A stretch of DNA of 64,000 bases, from assembly GCF_947087965.1 (NCBI RefSeq), contig NZ_CAMUES010000006.1:1-64000 (forward strand), read 5' to 3'. The stretch is from an uncultured Mobiluncus sp. (GTDB lineage: Bacteria; Actinomycetota; Actinomycetes; Actinomycetales; Actinomycetaceae). Of the stretch, positions 8,530 to 17,522 are shown piece after piece (the stretch's first letter is position 1; the number at the start of each line of letters is the position of its first letter). The position numbers and the translations under genes are program-made. The notes beneath the pieces are model-generated. The model searched no databases, was not told the DNA's origin, and saw only the letters and a list, made by a program, of their open reading frames with translations.

Positions 8530-9702
8530 ATGGAGAGACAGGTTCTGCCCCACGAACAACCGCCGTTGGGGGCCACACACGCGGAGGCTACGGCAGAACT
8601 CAACTTTCGAGCGCAGGCTCGCGGCAAACCGCCGCAGCATTTCGCCGACTTCGACCCGCAGCAGCGCCGTGAGGCGGTAGCCGCGGCGGGAATGCGCCCG
8701 TTTCGGGCTGACCAGGTGGCGCGCCACTATTTTGGGCGCTTCGAAGCCGAGCCCTCCCAGATGACAGACCTGGGCCAGACCGACCAGGAACGGGCTCGCG
8801 GTCTGCTGCCTGAGCTGATTACCCCGGTCGTGACCCAAGTTGCTGATAAGGGCTGGACTCGCAAAACTCTGTGGCGGCTATTCGATGGCGCCCAAGTGGA
8901 ATCCGTCCTGATGCGCTACCCGAAACGCGTCACCTTGTGCGTATCCTCACAGGTCGGCTGCGGGATGGGCTGCCCGTTTTGCGCGACCGGCCAGCTTGGC
9001 TTGACCCGAAATCTCTCGGCGGCGGAAATCTTGGAACAGGTCCGGCTCGCCGCTAAGGCCGCCCAAGACGGGGAACTCGGCAGTCCGGCGCGGCTGTCTA
9101 ACCTGGTGTTTATGGGGATGGGTGAGCCGCTGGCCAACTACAAGTCCCTGCTGCACACGATTCGAACCCTCACCGCCGAAGTCCCGCAAGGTTTTGGGAT
9201 TTCGGCCCGCAACCTGGTCGTTTCCACCGTCGGGCTGGTGCCGGGAATTCGCAAGCTGACTCAGGAAGGGCTGCCGGTCACTCTGGCCGTGTCCCTGCAC
9301 GCACCTGACGACGAATTGCGCAACGAACTGATACCCATGAACCGGCGCTACCAGGTCGACGAACTGTTGGACACCGCTTATGCGTATTTCCAAGCGACCG
9401 GGCGGCGTGTTTCTATCGAATACGCCCTGATTAGAGACATGAACGACCATCCGTGGCGAGCCCGGCTGTTAGCGGATAAACTCAATGAACGGGGTAAAAC
9501 TTGGGCGCATGTGAACCCGATTCCGCTCAATCCCACGCCGGGGAGTATCTGGGATGCGTCCCTGCCGCGTGTCATGGACGAATTCATAGAGATTTTGCGG
9601 CAAGCTGGAATCAGCACTACGTTGCGGGATACGCGCGGCTCGGATATTGACGGGGCCTGCGGGCAGCTTGCGGCGAAAGCGAAACAGCCTCCCGCGGCTT
9701 AG
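8530..9702 (+). CDS. rlmN: 23S rRNA (adenine-2503-C2)-methyltransferase RlmN
   Basis: Radical-SAM enzyme that methylates A2503 of 23S rRNA and A37 of some tRNAs. The 390-aa protein has the iron-sulfur motif CGMGCPFC, the SAM-contact GMGEPLANY, VSLHAPDDELRN, and a Cys near the C-terminus (IDGACGQL) equivalent to the methylated intermediate Cys. The start ATG appears to be leaderless. It is followed closely by the DivIVA-like gene. Confidence 0.96.
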   Translation: MERQVLPHEQPPLGATHAEATAELNFRAQARGKPPQHFADFDPQQRREAVAAAGMRPFRADQVARHYFGRFEAEPSQMTDLGQTDQERARGLLPELITPVVTQVADKGWTRKTLWRLFDGAQVESVLMRYPKRVTLCVSSQVGCGMGCPFCATGQLGLTRNLSAAEILEQVRLAAKAAQDGELGSPARLSNLVFMGMGEPLANYKSLLHTIRTLTAEVPQGFGISARNLVVSTVGLVPGIRKLTQEGLPVTLAVSLHAPDDELRNELIPMNRRYQVDELLDTAYAYFQATGRRVSIEYALIRDMNDHPWRARLLADKLNERGKTWAHVNPIPLNPTPGSIWDASLPRVMDEFIEILRQAGISTTLRDTRGSDIDGACGQLAAKAKQPPAA

Positions 9703-9766
9703 AGGAAACTCAGGAAGCGTGCGGAAAACTGTTGAGAGTACAGAGAAACAAGGAAAGGGCCGGGAC

Positions 9767-10324
9767 GTGAGCGACACGACGTTTCGCACCGCTAAACTCC
9801 TGGGCAAGGGCTACGACCGCAACCAGGTCGACAAGTTCTTGGCCAAGGCACGTTCGGCATACGAAGGCAACGGTGGACCAGCAAATTTCGGGGCGGCGCA
9901 GGTGCGGGCCCAGGGATTCAACGTGGTGCGCGGGGGATATAACTTTGTGGAAGTCGACGCGGCGATGGATCGGCTGGAATCGGCTTTTGTGGCGCGGGCG
10001 CGGGCTGACCATATCGCGGTGAACGGGCAAAAGGCCTGGATGTCGCTGGTGGCGGAACAGGCCACGACTCTCTATCCGCGGCTGTTGCGTCCGGCAGGAA
10101 AACGATTTGCCCACCCCCAAGGGCGCCAGCGCGGCTACCGGATTGAGGACGTGGACGCGCTGCTGGACCGATTAGTGGCGTATTTTGACGAAAACAAGCC
10201 TCTGACCAGCAAAGAGATTCGTGACACGGTGTTTGCCGAGGCAAAGGGAGCCCGAGCCTACCTGGAAGGCCCGGTGGACGCATACCTGGCTCGCGCGGTC
10301 GAAGTGCTGCTAGCAGTCGAGTGA
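9767..10324 (+). CDS. DivIVA domain-containing protein
   Basis: Small protein (185 aa from the GTG at 9767) containing two DivIVA-like motifs: FRTAKLLGKGYDRNQVDKFL near the N-terminus and RGYRIEDVDALLDRLV at about residues 125-140. A third related stretch, GYNFVEVDAAMDRLE, lies between. The reading frame is open further upstream into rlmN, but GTG 9767 has RBS AAGGAAAGG and begins at the motif. DivIVA domains mark cell poles or septa; the specific role of this short form is not known. A gene of this type between rlmN and dxr is common in actinobacteria. Confidence 0.75.
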   Translation: MSDTTFRTAKLLGKGYDRNQVDKFLAKARSAYEGNGGPANFGAAQVRAQGFNVVRGGYNFVEVDAAMDRLESAFVARARADHIAVNGQKAWMSLVAEQATTLYPRLLRPAGKRFAHPQGRQRGYRIEDVDALLDRLVAYFDENKPLTSKEIRDTVFAEAKGARAYLEGPVDAYLARAVEVLLAVE

Positions 10325-10416
10325 TTGTCCCTTTCACAAGGGAGTTGGGGCGGCTTTCTCCATCCCCTGGTGGGGGTTGTTGGTCGCTGTAAATGAGCGA
10401 AACCTAAACTTGCCGT

Positions 10417-10422
10417 TAGAAT
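10417..10422 (+). promoter_or_regulatory. -10 box of leaderless dxr
   Basis: TAGAAT ends 6 nt before the dxr GTG; no Shine-Dalgarno site is present. Confidence 0.55.
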
Positions 10423-10428
10423 GAACGG

Positions 10429-11643
10429 GTGCAAGATATTGTAATTTTGGGTTCTACCGGCTCGATTGGAACCCAGGCTTTGGACATCGTTCGCGCCCAT
10501 CCCGGACACTTCCGGGTGCAGGGCTTGGCTGCCTCCGGGCGGCATCTGGATGTGTTGGCGCGTCAAGCCGTTGAATTTGAAGTCCCCATGGTGGCCGTGG
10601 CGAACAGCTCCGTGGCGGAGCTGGACGAGGCAATCCGCGAGGCAGAGATACACTTGGGCCAACCGCGAGCCAGCCATAACCTGTTGACCGGTCCGGCCGG
10701 AGTCGAGGCGGCTGCCGGATTTGTGCCCCAGGGCATAGTTTTGAACGCCATCGCGGGGATTTCCGGCCTGCACGCGACACTGCGGGCGTTAGACTCCGGG
10801 GCGCGCCTGGCCCTGGCAAACAAAGAATCCCTGGTCATTGGCGGCTCCTTGGTGCGGGACGCTTTGCGGTGGCCGGGCCAAATCGTGCCGGTTGACTCCG
10901 AACACAGCGCTATTTGGCAGGCGTTGCGCTCGGGCAAACACGAACGCGGCTTGTGCTCTCCGACCGTCACCGGCTACAGCGAGGTGGAACGCCTCATTCT
11001 GACCGCTAGCGGTGGTCCGTTCCGTTCGAAAACCCGCGCGGAACAGGAAAACGTTACGGTAGAACAAGCCTTGAACCACCCGACTTGGGACATGGGTCCG
11101 CTGGTGACCGTCAACTCAGCCACCATGTTTAACAAGGGGCTGGAAGTCATCGAGGCTTCGCTGCTGTTCGACATTGAACCGAAAGACATCGACGTCGTGG
11201 TGCACCCCGGATCGATTGTGCATTCCATGGTGCAGTTCCGGGACGGCGCGACCCTGCTCCAGGCCTCCCCGCCCGATATGCGCATTCCGATTGCCCTGGG
11301 ACTGTCCGCCCCCAACCGGCTGCGCGAGGTAGCCCCCGCTTGTGACTGGAGCAGTGCCGCAACCTGGCAGTTCGAGCCGCTCAACGAGTCAATCTTCCCG
11401 GCGGTCAGCCTGGCTCGGCACGCCATTTCCGCCTCCGACACCCACCCCGCGGTCCTGGCCAGCGCGGACGAAATCGCCGTCAACGCCTTCTTGGACGGCC
11501 GTCTGCCCTTCCTGGGTATCTATGACGTGGTGCAACAGGTCGTCAGCGAACACCACGGGGTGTCCAACCCGGACCTGTCCGTGCTGGAAGGCATCCTGGA
11601 ATGGGCCAAACAGCGAGCCGCCGAGCTCATCGAGAACCGCTAA
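10429..11643 (+). CDS. dxr: 1-deoxy-D-xylulose 5-phosphate reductoisomerase
   Basis: Second enzyme of the MEP isoprenoid pathway; converts DXP to MEP with NADPH. The 404-aa product has the nucleotide-binding ILGSTGSIGTQALD start, LANKESLV, VDSEHSAIWQ, the TASGGPFR loop with the WDMGP motif downstream, and the VVHPGSIVHSMV segment. It starts at GTG behind a leaderless -10 box. It is followed after 24 nt by rseP; ispG, often third in this cluster in actinobacteria, is not here and a MATE gene takes that position. Confidence 0.97.
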   Translation: MQDIVILGSTGSIGTQALDIVRAHPGHFRVQGLAASGRHLDVLARQAVEFEVPMVAVANSSVAELDEAIREAEIHLGQPRASHNLLTGPAGVEAAAGFVPQGIVLNAIAGISGLHATLRALDSGARLALANKESLVIGGSLVRDALRWPGQIVPVDSEHSAIWQALRSGKHERGLCSPTVTGYSEVERLILTASGGPFRSKTRAEQENVTVEQALNHPTWDMGPLVTVNSATMFNKGLEVIEASLLFDIEPKDIDVVVHPGSIVHSMVQFRDGATLLQASPPDMRIPIALGLSAPNRLREVAPACDWSSAATWQFEPLNESIFPAVSLARHAISASDTHPAVLASADEIAVNAFLDGRLPFLGIYDVVQQVVSEHHGVSNPDLSVLEGILEWAKQRAAELIENR

Positions 11644-11667
11644 ACGCCGCACCGGAACCGCCCTGTC

Positions 11668-12876
11668 ATGGATTATTTCACTGGAATCATTGCCCTCGTG
11701 CTGGGTTTGCTGGTGTCGATTGCCCTGCACGAGCTGGGCCACCTGATACCTGCAAAACGCTTCGACATCCTCTGTACCCAGTATTTCATTGGGTTCGGAC
11801 CAAAGATATTTTCGCGCCAAATCGGGGAAACCGAAGTCGGAATGAAGTGGGTGCTGCTGGGCGGCTACGTGAGAATGGTCGGCATGTACGCTCCGGGGCA
11901 TCCGGGGCGGCGCACGAAAAACCGCAAAGGCGAACTGACCGCGGCCGAGGAGGCCCGGATTGCCTCGAACGAAGAGATTCCGCCCGGCCAGGAACACCGG
12001 GCGTTTTACGCTAAACCCATTTGGCAGCGCCTCATAGTGATGGTCAGCGGCACTTTGGTGAATCTGGCCTTGAGCTTCCTGTGCGTGCTGGTGGCGTTGA
12101 GCGCGATTGGTTACGAGTTGCCGACCCGTGAAGTCGCCACGGTCTCGCCGGACTCTCCCGCGGCCGCGGCGGGGGTGACACCTGGCGATGTTATCACCGC
12201 CTGGAACGGTAAAGCCGTTGCGACCTGGGACGAAGTCATCAGCCAAGTGGCGGTGAGCCCTGCTGGGAAACCTGCCTCTCTTACGGTTCGGCGTGACGGC
12301 AATACCCAGACTATCCAGGTGACCCCGCAAACTATGGAAGGGGGGAAACGCTCGGTTATCGGCGTTATTGCCGTCACCGAACGCCACCACGCCAGCCTGG
12401 GGGAAGTCGCCAAATATGAATGGGAAATCGGGAAAGGCACCGCGAAAATCCTGCTGGCCCTGCCCGTGAAACTGTGGCAAACCACCATCGGGTTGTTCCA
12501 GCCGGATCAGCCGCGGGACCCGAACTCGGTGATGGGAATCGTGGGAATGGGGCAGGTCGCGGGTTCTATCGCTGCCAGTGATTCTGTCGGCTACGGTATC
12601 CTGGAAAAGTTGCGGTCTTTCCTGCTGTTGTTCGGCTCGTTGAACATGACCCTGTTCATGTTCAACCTGATTCCGCTGATGCCCCTCGATGGCGGGCAAG
12701 CCGCGGGCGCGATTTATGAGGGCATCCGCAAGCGGGTGCGCCGCGCGCGGGGCCTCGACGACGGTGGGCCGGTCGATTTGGCGGCAATGTTGCCGGTGAC
12801 AGCCACGGTGGTTATCGCTTTCATCGCCATGACGGTGCTGCTGATTGTGGCCGATATTTTGAAGCCGGTACTGTGA
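11668..12876 (+). CDS. Site-2 protease RseP/Rip1-like (M50)
   Basis: Membrane-embedded zinc metalloprotease that cuts transmembrane substrates such as anti-sigma factors. The 402-aa protein has the HELGH zinc motif at residues 21-25 in the first membrane helix, a PDZ domain around residues 150-225 (SPDSPAAAAGVTPGDVITAWNG), and the second-site LMPLDGGQ motif near residue 338. The length and single PDZ resemble actinobacterial Rip1. Weak RBS; close behind dxr. Confidence 0.92.
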   Translation: MDYFTGIIALVLGLLVSIALHELGHLIPAKRFDILCTQYFIGFGPKIFSRQIGETEVGMKWVLLGGYVRMVGMYAPGHPGRRTKNRKGELTAAEEARIASNEEIPPGQEHRAFYAKPIWQRLIVMVSGTLVNLALSFLCVLVALSAIGYELPTREVATVSPDSPAAAAGVTPGDVITAWNGKAVATWDEVISQVAVSPAGKPASLTVRRDGNTQTIQVTPQTMEGGKRSVIGVIAVTERHHASLGEVAKYEWEIGKGTAKILLALPVKLWQTTIGLFQPDQPRDPNSVMGIVGMGQVAGSIAASDSVGYGILEKLRSFLLLFGSLNMTLFMFNLIPLMPLDGGQAAGAIYEGIRKRVRRARGLDDGGPVDLAAMLPVTATVVIAFIAMTVLLIVADILKPVL

Positions 12877-12878
12877 AC

Positions 12879-14306
12879 ATGAAACCGGGGGACACCATGC
12901 CGGCTGAAAATCGACCTTCTGAATCGGGGAACCGACCTTCTGAATCGGAGGCACAACGCGTTGAACCGGAAAACCAACCCCTGAATCGGCGGATTTTGTC
13001 GCTCGCCGTGCCTTCCCTGGGGTCGCTGCTGGCTGAACCGCTCATGGTGATAGCGGATTCTGCCATGATTGGGCACGTGGGAACGACCGAGCTGGCCGGC
13101 TTAACCGTCGGTTCGTCGGTCAACGTGTTCTTGGTGGGGATTTGTATTTTCCTGGTCTACACCACGACCGCAGTGGCCTCACGCCAGTTGGGTGCGGGGG
13201 ACCGGCACGGTGCGGTCAAGACCGGGGTGGACGGAGCTTGGCTGGGGCTGCTGGTGGGAGTGGTGCTGGCAGTAGTCCTGTGGGTCGGGGCGCTGCCGAT
13301 TGTTTCGCTATTTGGGGCCTCCGCGGCGGTTAATGTCCAAGGAGCGGCGTATCTGCGGGCGGCGGCACCCTCGATGTTGGGAATGATGCTGGTACTGGCG
13401 GGAACCGGGGCCATGCGCGGGGTGTTGGACGCCAAGACTCCACTGGTGATTTCGGTCACCGGAGCCATCGCGAACGTGGCTTTCAACGCCGCGTTTATCT
13501 ATGGTTTCAACCTGGGAGTCACCGGGGCGGGCATCGGCACTTCCATCGCCGGTATCGGCATGGGGGCGGCATTTGCGCTGAAAATTATGGCCGGAGCTCG
13601 GCGCGCCAAAGTCGCGCTGTATCCCGAGTTCCGAGCGATTTTCGCGGCTCTGGCCGGGGGCGTGCCCCTAATGATTCGCACCCTCACCATGCAGATTGTC
13701 ATCCTCGGCACCCTGTGGGTGGCGGCCTCCCAAGGAGAAGTCGCCATTGCCGGGCGTCAGATTGCGGCCAACACCTGGACTCTCGGGGCAAACCTGCACG
13801 ATTCTCTGGCTATCGCGGTGCAGGCACTCATTGGTTTCGAGTTGGGGCGAGCTGACCGCCAGGCGGTGCGCGACCTGATTCGCCGAGTGACACTGTGGGG
13901 ACTGGGGCTGGGAGTCGTGCTGGGATTGAGCATCGCGGTACTGGCTTCGCTGTGGCCGCGGATATTTTCCAGCGACCCCGAAGTGCTGGCTGCGGCTGCT
14001 TTGGCACTGCTGGTGTCGGCGTTCTTTCAACCGCTGGCCGGGGTGGTGTTCGTGTTTGACGGGGTCTTGATTGGTGCCAACGACACGTGGTATTTGGCTC
14101 TGGCGGGCCTGATTAACCTAGGTGTTTATATCCCGGCTCTGGTGCTGGTGTGGCGTTTCGCGCCTGGCGGAATCCTGGGACTGGCCTGGCTGTGGGGGTG
14201 TTATTGCGGGGTGTTTTTCCTGGCGCGCCTGGCCACGTTGAGCTGGCGTATCCGCCAAGACCGGTGGATGAAACTTGATTTTGCAAAAACAGGTGAAATC
14301 CGGTAA
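12879..14306 (+). CDS. MATE-family efflux transporter
   Basis: Predicted Na+ or H+ coupled multidrug exporter (DinF-like) with about 12 membrane helices; LSLAVPSLGSLLAEPLMVIADSAMIGHVG is the typical opening. Three starts are possible: GTG 12873 (overlapping the rseP stop), ATG 12879 and ATG 12897, the last with a GGGGGA element nearby; the exact start is uncertain. The first 40 residues are hydrophilic and contain a tandem 21-nt repeat (period 12912-12948) giving RPSESGN-RPSESEA. The stop codon overlaps the -10 box of the rplU promoter. Confidence 0.85.
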   Translation: MKPGDTMPAENRPSESGNRPSESEAQRVEPENQPLNRRILSLAVPSLGSLLAEPLMVIADSAMIGHVGTTELAGLTVGSSVNVFLVGICIFLVYTTTAVASRQLGAGDRHGAVKTGVDGAWLGLLVGVVLAVVLWVGALPIVSLFGASAAVNVQGAAYLRAAAPSMLGMMLVLAGTGAMRGVLDAKTPLVISVTGAIANVAFNAAFIYGFNLGVTGAGIGTSIAGIGMGAAFALKIMAGARRAKVALYPEFRAIFAALAGGVPLMIRTLTMQIVILGTLWVAASQGEVAIAGRQIAANTWTLGANLHDSLAIAVQALIGFELGRADRQAVRDLIRRVTLWGLGLGVVLGLSIAVLASLWPRIFSSDPEVLAAAALALLVSAFFQPLAGVVFVFDGVLIGANDTWYLALAGLINLGVYIPALVLVWRFAPGGILGLAWLWGCYCGVFFLARLATLSWRIRQDRWMKLDFAKTGEIR

Positions 14307-14309
14307 TTT
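14281..14309 (+). promoter_or_regulatory. Promoter of rplU-rpmA
   Basis: TTGCAA (14281-14286), a 17-nt spacer and TAATTT (14304-14309). It lies in the last codons of the MATE gene and would give a leader of about 65 nt before the rplU GTG. Confidence 0.5.
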
Positions 14310-14381
14310 AGAACTTCGGTGCTTCTTGCGGTTCGTGAGGGCACAGTTGGACGAAAGACATTCAGAAAAGCGAGTTTCGAC

Positions 14382-14690
14382 GTGGTATATGCAATCGTTA
14401 AGGCCGGCGGTCGACAGGAGAAAGTCTCTGTCGGTGAAGAGCTGCTGGTGGAAAAGGTAGACAAGGCAGTGGGAGAGACGATTGAGCTGCCTGCGATTCT
14501 GTTGGTGGACGGCGCCAAGGTAACGTCCCAGGCTGCTGACGTGGCAAAGGTTAAGGTCAGCGCGGAGGTACTGGGCGCGGCCAAGGGTCCCAAGATTTCC
14601 ATTGTCAAGTACAAGAACAAGACTGGTTATCGGAAGCGTCAAGGTCACCGTCAGCCGCTGACCCGCATTAAGATAACTTCCATTAAGTAA
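14382..14690 (+). CDS. rplU: 50S ribosomal protein L21
   Basis: Large-subunit protein. The frame is open from 14319, but L21 proteins begin M-YAIV-AGGRQ, which matches GTG 14382 (VVYAIVKAGGRQEKVSVG), giving 102 aa, the normal length. KTGYRKRQGHRQ near the C-terminus is the family's RNA-binding tail. It is 11 nt upstream of rpmA. Confidence 0.96.
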   Translation: MVYAIVKAGGRQEKVSVGEELLVEKVDKAVGETIELPAILLVDGAKVTSQAADVAKVKVSAEVLGAAKGPKISIVKYKNKTGYRKRQGHRQPLTRIKITSIK

Positions 14691-14701
14691 GGGGTGTAAC
14701 A

Positions 14702-14962
14702 ATGGCACATAAGAAAGGTCTCGGTTCTTCCCACAACGGTCGTGATTCGAACGCGCAACGCCTGGGCGTCAAGCGTTTCGGCGGTCAGCTGGTTAACGCT
14801 GGTGAAATTTTGGTACGCCAGCGCGGCACCCACTACCACCCCGGCTTTAACGTGGGCATCGGCAAGGACGATACTCTGTTCGCACTTAAGACCGGCGAAG
14901 TAGAGTTCGGTCGTCATCGCGATCGCCGTATCGTGAGCATTAAGGAAGTCGCCAACGCCTAA
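14702..14962 (+). CDS. rpmA: 50S ribosomal protein L27
   Basis: Large-subunit protein whose N-terminus reaches the peptidyl-transferase centre. The 86-aa product has MAHKKGLGSSHNGRDSN, the RLGVKRFGGQ segment and RQRGTHYHPG. There is no Firmicutes-style cleavable N-terminal extension. A stem-loop follows. Confidence 0.98.
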   Translation: MAHKKGLGSSHNGRDSNAQRLGVKRFGGQLVNAGEILVRQRGTHYHPGFNVGIGKDDTLFALKTGEVEFGRHRDRRIVSIKEVANA

Positions 14963-14984
14963 ATGTTGGCAGTGACTACTTTCG

Positions 14985-15012
14985 TGAGGGGGCTCGTTCG
15001 AGCCCTCTTGCT
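14985..15012 (+). terminator. Stem-loop after rpmA
   Basis: GAGGGGGCTC and GAGCCCTC flank a 3-4 nt loop and are followed by TTGCTGTTT, a plausible intrinsic terminator between rpmA and obg with a weak U-tract. Confidence 0.5.
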
Positions 15013-15063
15013 GTTTAACGTAACGATGGCTCTGTGAGGGAGCTAGGGGAGGCAGTAGCTCAA

Positions 15064-16605
15064 ATGGTCAGCTTCGTGGATTATGTGAAAATTTTTGCCC
15101 AAGCCGGGGCTGGCGGCAACGGCTGCGCCTCCATTCGCCGCGAAAAATACAAGCCGTTAGCGGGCCCGGACGGCGGGGCTGGCGGCCACGGCGGGTCGGT
15201 CATTCTGCGCGTCAACCCGCAAGAAACGACCCTGTTGCCCTTCCATCATCGCCCGCACGTGAAAGCGGAGAGCGGTCAAGCGGGGATGGGCGACTATCGC
15301 GATGGACGTCGCGGTGAGGATCTGTTCCTCGATGTTCCTCAAGGTACGGTCGTCACCAGTGAGGATGGCGAGTTTCTGGCGGACTTAGACGCCCCGGATG
15401 CCCAGTTGGTCATCGCGCGCGGCGGGGTGGGAGGCATGGGCAACTACGGCCTGGCCTCCGCGAAACGCAAGGCACCGGGCTTTGCCCTGTTGGGAGAACC
15501 TGGTGAAGAACGTACCGTCATTCTGGAACTGAAGTCGATGGCTGACGTGGCGCTGGTGGGATACCCTTCGGCGGGCAAATCTTCGCTGATAGCGGCCATG
15601 AGCGCGGCGCGCCCCAAGATTGCCGACTACCCTTTCACGACCCTGGTGCCGAACCTGGCGGTGGTGGATAATCCGGTGGCGCGCTACACCGTGGCGGACG
15701 TGCCCGGATTGATTCCCGGTGCTGCCTCGGGCAAAGGTCTGGGGCTGGATTTCTTGCGTCATATCGAACGTTGCTGCGTGATTGCCCACGTGGTGGACTT
15801 GGCGGCGTGGGATCCGGAACGTGAACCGCTGGCCGACATTAAGACTTTGGAACGTGAACTCGCTCACTACGCGAAATCCCTGGACCGCTACCGTCCCGGG
15901 AGGGACTTCTTGCCACCCCTGATGGAACGCCAACGCGCCATTATTCTCAACAAAATCGATGTCCCGGACGGGCGAGACATGGCCGCCCTGATGGAAACCG
16001 AGATTGCGAAACTCGGCTGGCCGGTCTTTACAGTTTCCGCGACTACTCACGAAGGGTTGAAAGAACTCGCTTTTGGGCTGGCCGAAATGGTCCAAGAATA
16101 CCGTTCCCAACTGCCCGAGGACGACAGCGAGCGACCCGTGTTGCGCCCGCAGCCGAAATCAGCGCGCCCCGCCAAGACCTACACCATTGAGACGACCACG
16201 ATTGAGGGCGAGCCGGGATTCTCTATCCGTGGCGAACAGGTGGAGCGCTGGGTGAAACAGACTGACTTCACTAACGATGAAGCGGTCGGTTACCTGGCCG
16301 ACCGCCTGGCAAACGTGGGAGTTGAGGACGACCTGCTGAAAGCCGGGGCTCACGCGGGGGATACCGTCGTGATTGGCGACCCCGAAACGGGTGTTGTTTT
16401 TGACTGGGAGCCGACCCTGCAAGCCGGAGCGGAACTGCTGGGCGCGCGCGGCACGGACTCGCGACTCTACGAAAACACCCGCCGCACCAACCAGCAGCGC
16501 CGTATCGACTACCACGCCTGGATGGATGCCAAGAAACGTGCTCGGGAAGAACTGGACGCAGAGCGCGAGTCTGGCCTGTGGAATGACCCCGGGGAAACCG
16601 AATAG
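15064..16605 (+). CDS. obg: GTPase Obg/CgtA
   Basis: Ribosome-associated GTPase for 50S assembly and stress control. Starting at ATG 15064 (RBS AGGGGAGG; an upstream in-frame GTG at 15034 is less likely), it has 513 aa. The glycine-rich Obg fold comes first (MVSFVDYVKIF ... GGNGCASIRREK ... GGHGGSV). The G domain follows with Walker A GYPSAGKSS, DVPGLIPGAASGKGLG and NKID. A C-terminal OCT domain and an acidic tail complete it. rplU-rpmA-obg is a widespread order. Confidence 0.96.
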   Translation: MVSFVDYVKIFAQAGAGGNGCASIRREKYKPLAGPDGGAGGHGGSVILRVNPQETTLLPFHHRPHVKAESGQAGMGDYRDGRRGEDLFLDVPQGTVVTSEDGEFLADLDAPDAQLVIARGGVGGMGNYGLASAKRKAPGFALLGEPGEERTVILELKSMADVALVGYPSAGKSSLIAAMSAARPKIADYPFTTLVPNLAVVDNPVARYTVADVPGLIPGAASGKGLGLDFLRHIERCCVIAHVVDLAAWDPEREPLADIKTLERELAHYAKSLDRYRPGRDFLPPLMERQRAIILNKIDVPDGRDMAALMETEIAKLGWPVFTVSATTHEGLKELAFGLAEMVQEYRSQLPEDDSERPVLRPQPKSARPAKTYTIETTTIEGEPGFSIRGEQVERWVKQTDFTNDEAVGYLADRLANVGVEDDLLKAGAHAGDTVVIGDPETGVVFDWEPTLQAGAELLGARGTDSRLYENTRRTNQQRRIDYHAWMDAKKRAREELDAERESGLWNDPGETE

Positions 16606-16677
16606 AACCGGGATGCGGGTCGCTGTCCGACTACAGAATTCCTTGCCATTTTCAGAAATCACTCAGGTCCGGGCGGG

Positions 16678-16683
16678 TATAAT
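16678..16683 (+). promoter_or_regulatory. Candidate -10 box for nadD
   Basis: TATAAT 20 nt before the nadD GTG, with a good RBS (AAAGGAAG) between them. No convincing -35 is seen. Confidence 0.45.
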
Positions 16684-16703
16684 TTCATAAAAGGAAGTTT
16701 TGT

Positions 16704-17522
16704 GTGCTCATAATGGGCGGCAAAGGGATAGGAAAGGCTGTCATGGAGTCTCGCTCGCACAGATGCGTTTGGGCGTTGGATTCCGACAATTCGGCAAAGC
16801 CCTATCAGCGTCGGCGCCGTATTGGCGTGATGGGCGGCACTTTTGACCCGATTCACCACGGTCACCTGGTGGCAGCTTCGGAAGTTCAGGCGGTCTTCGG
16901 CCTTGACGAAGTTATTTTTGTGCCCACTTTCATGCAGCCGTTTAAGCTGGGACGCCCGGTCACCGAGGCTGAACACCGCTACCTGATGGCGGTTATCGCA
17001 ACCGCTTCTAATCCGCGGTTTTCGGTGTCTCGCGTGGATATCGACCGAGCCAAAACGACCTATACGATTGACACTCTGACTGACCTGAAAGCCGCTTTAG
17101 GCGACGTGCAACTATTCTTTATCACCGGGGCTGACGCGATTTCTGACATTATGCGCTGGAAAGACATCGACCAGCTGTTTGAACTGGCGCACTTCGTGGG
17201 GGTAACTCGGCCAGGACATTCCTTTAATCCCGCTAACCTCCCGGCACAGCACGTCTCTCTGGTCGAGGTTCCGGCCATGGCAATCAGTTCAACTGACTGT
17301 CGGAATCGGGTAAAATCACACCAGCCGGTATGGTATTTGGTACCCGAAGGCGTTGTTCAATATATTGCTAAATACGGACTCTATACTGACGACACGCGAT
17401 TGCAGTCGGATCCGCGAGAGACGTCATATGCCGTTCCCAAGGCGGCTTTGACGGCGGCCGCGGTGAATGACGCGGCTCAGCCAGAAGGTTCAGTGATGAA
17501 TTTGTCGAGAGGGGGACTGTGA
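16704..17522 (+). CDS. nadD: Nicotinate-nucleotide adenylyltransferase
   Basis: Adenylates nicotinate mononucleotide in NAD synthesis. The nucleotidyltransferase core starts at about residue 36 with GVMGGTFDPIHHGHL. The second signature is SSTDCRNRV. The 272-aa length exceeds the usual 190-220: about 35 N-terminal residues and 45 C-terminal residues are extra and lack recognisable motifs. ATG codons at 16713 and 16743 are alternative starts, but the RBS favours GTG 16704. It overlaps the next gene by 4 bases. Confidence 0.92.
   Translation: MLIMGGKGIGKAVMESRSHRCVWALDSDNSAKPYQRRRRIGVMGGTFDPIHHGHLVAASEVQAVFGLDEVIFVPTFMQPFKLGRPVTEAEHRYLMAVIATASNPRFSVSRVDIDRAKTTYTIDTLTDLKAALGDVQLFFITGADAISDIMRWKDIDQLFELAHFVGVTRPGHSFNPANLPAQHVSLVEVPAMAISSTDCRNRVKSHQPVWYLVPEGVVQYIAKYGLYTDDTRLQSDPRETSYAVPKAALTAAAVNDAAQPEGSVMNLSRGGL

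Noticed and set aside
11389..12954. 521-codon minus-strand ORF
   Set aside because: Antisense to dxr and rseP; it has no RBS or motifs and follows from the codon bias of the real genes on the other strand.
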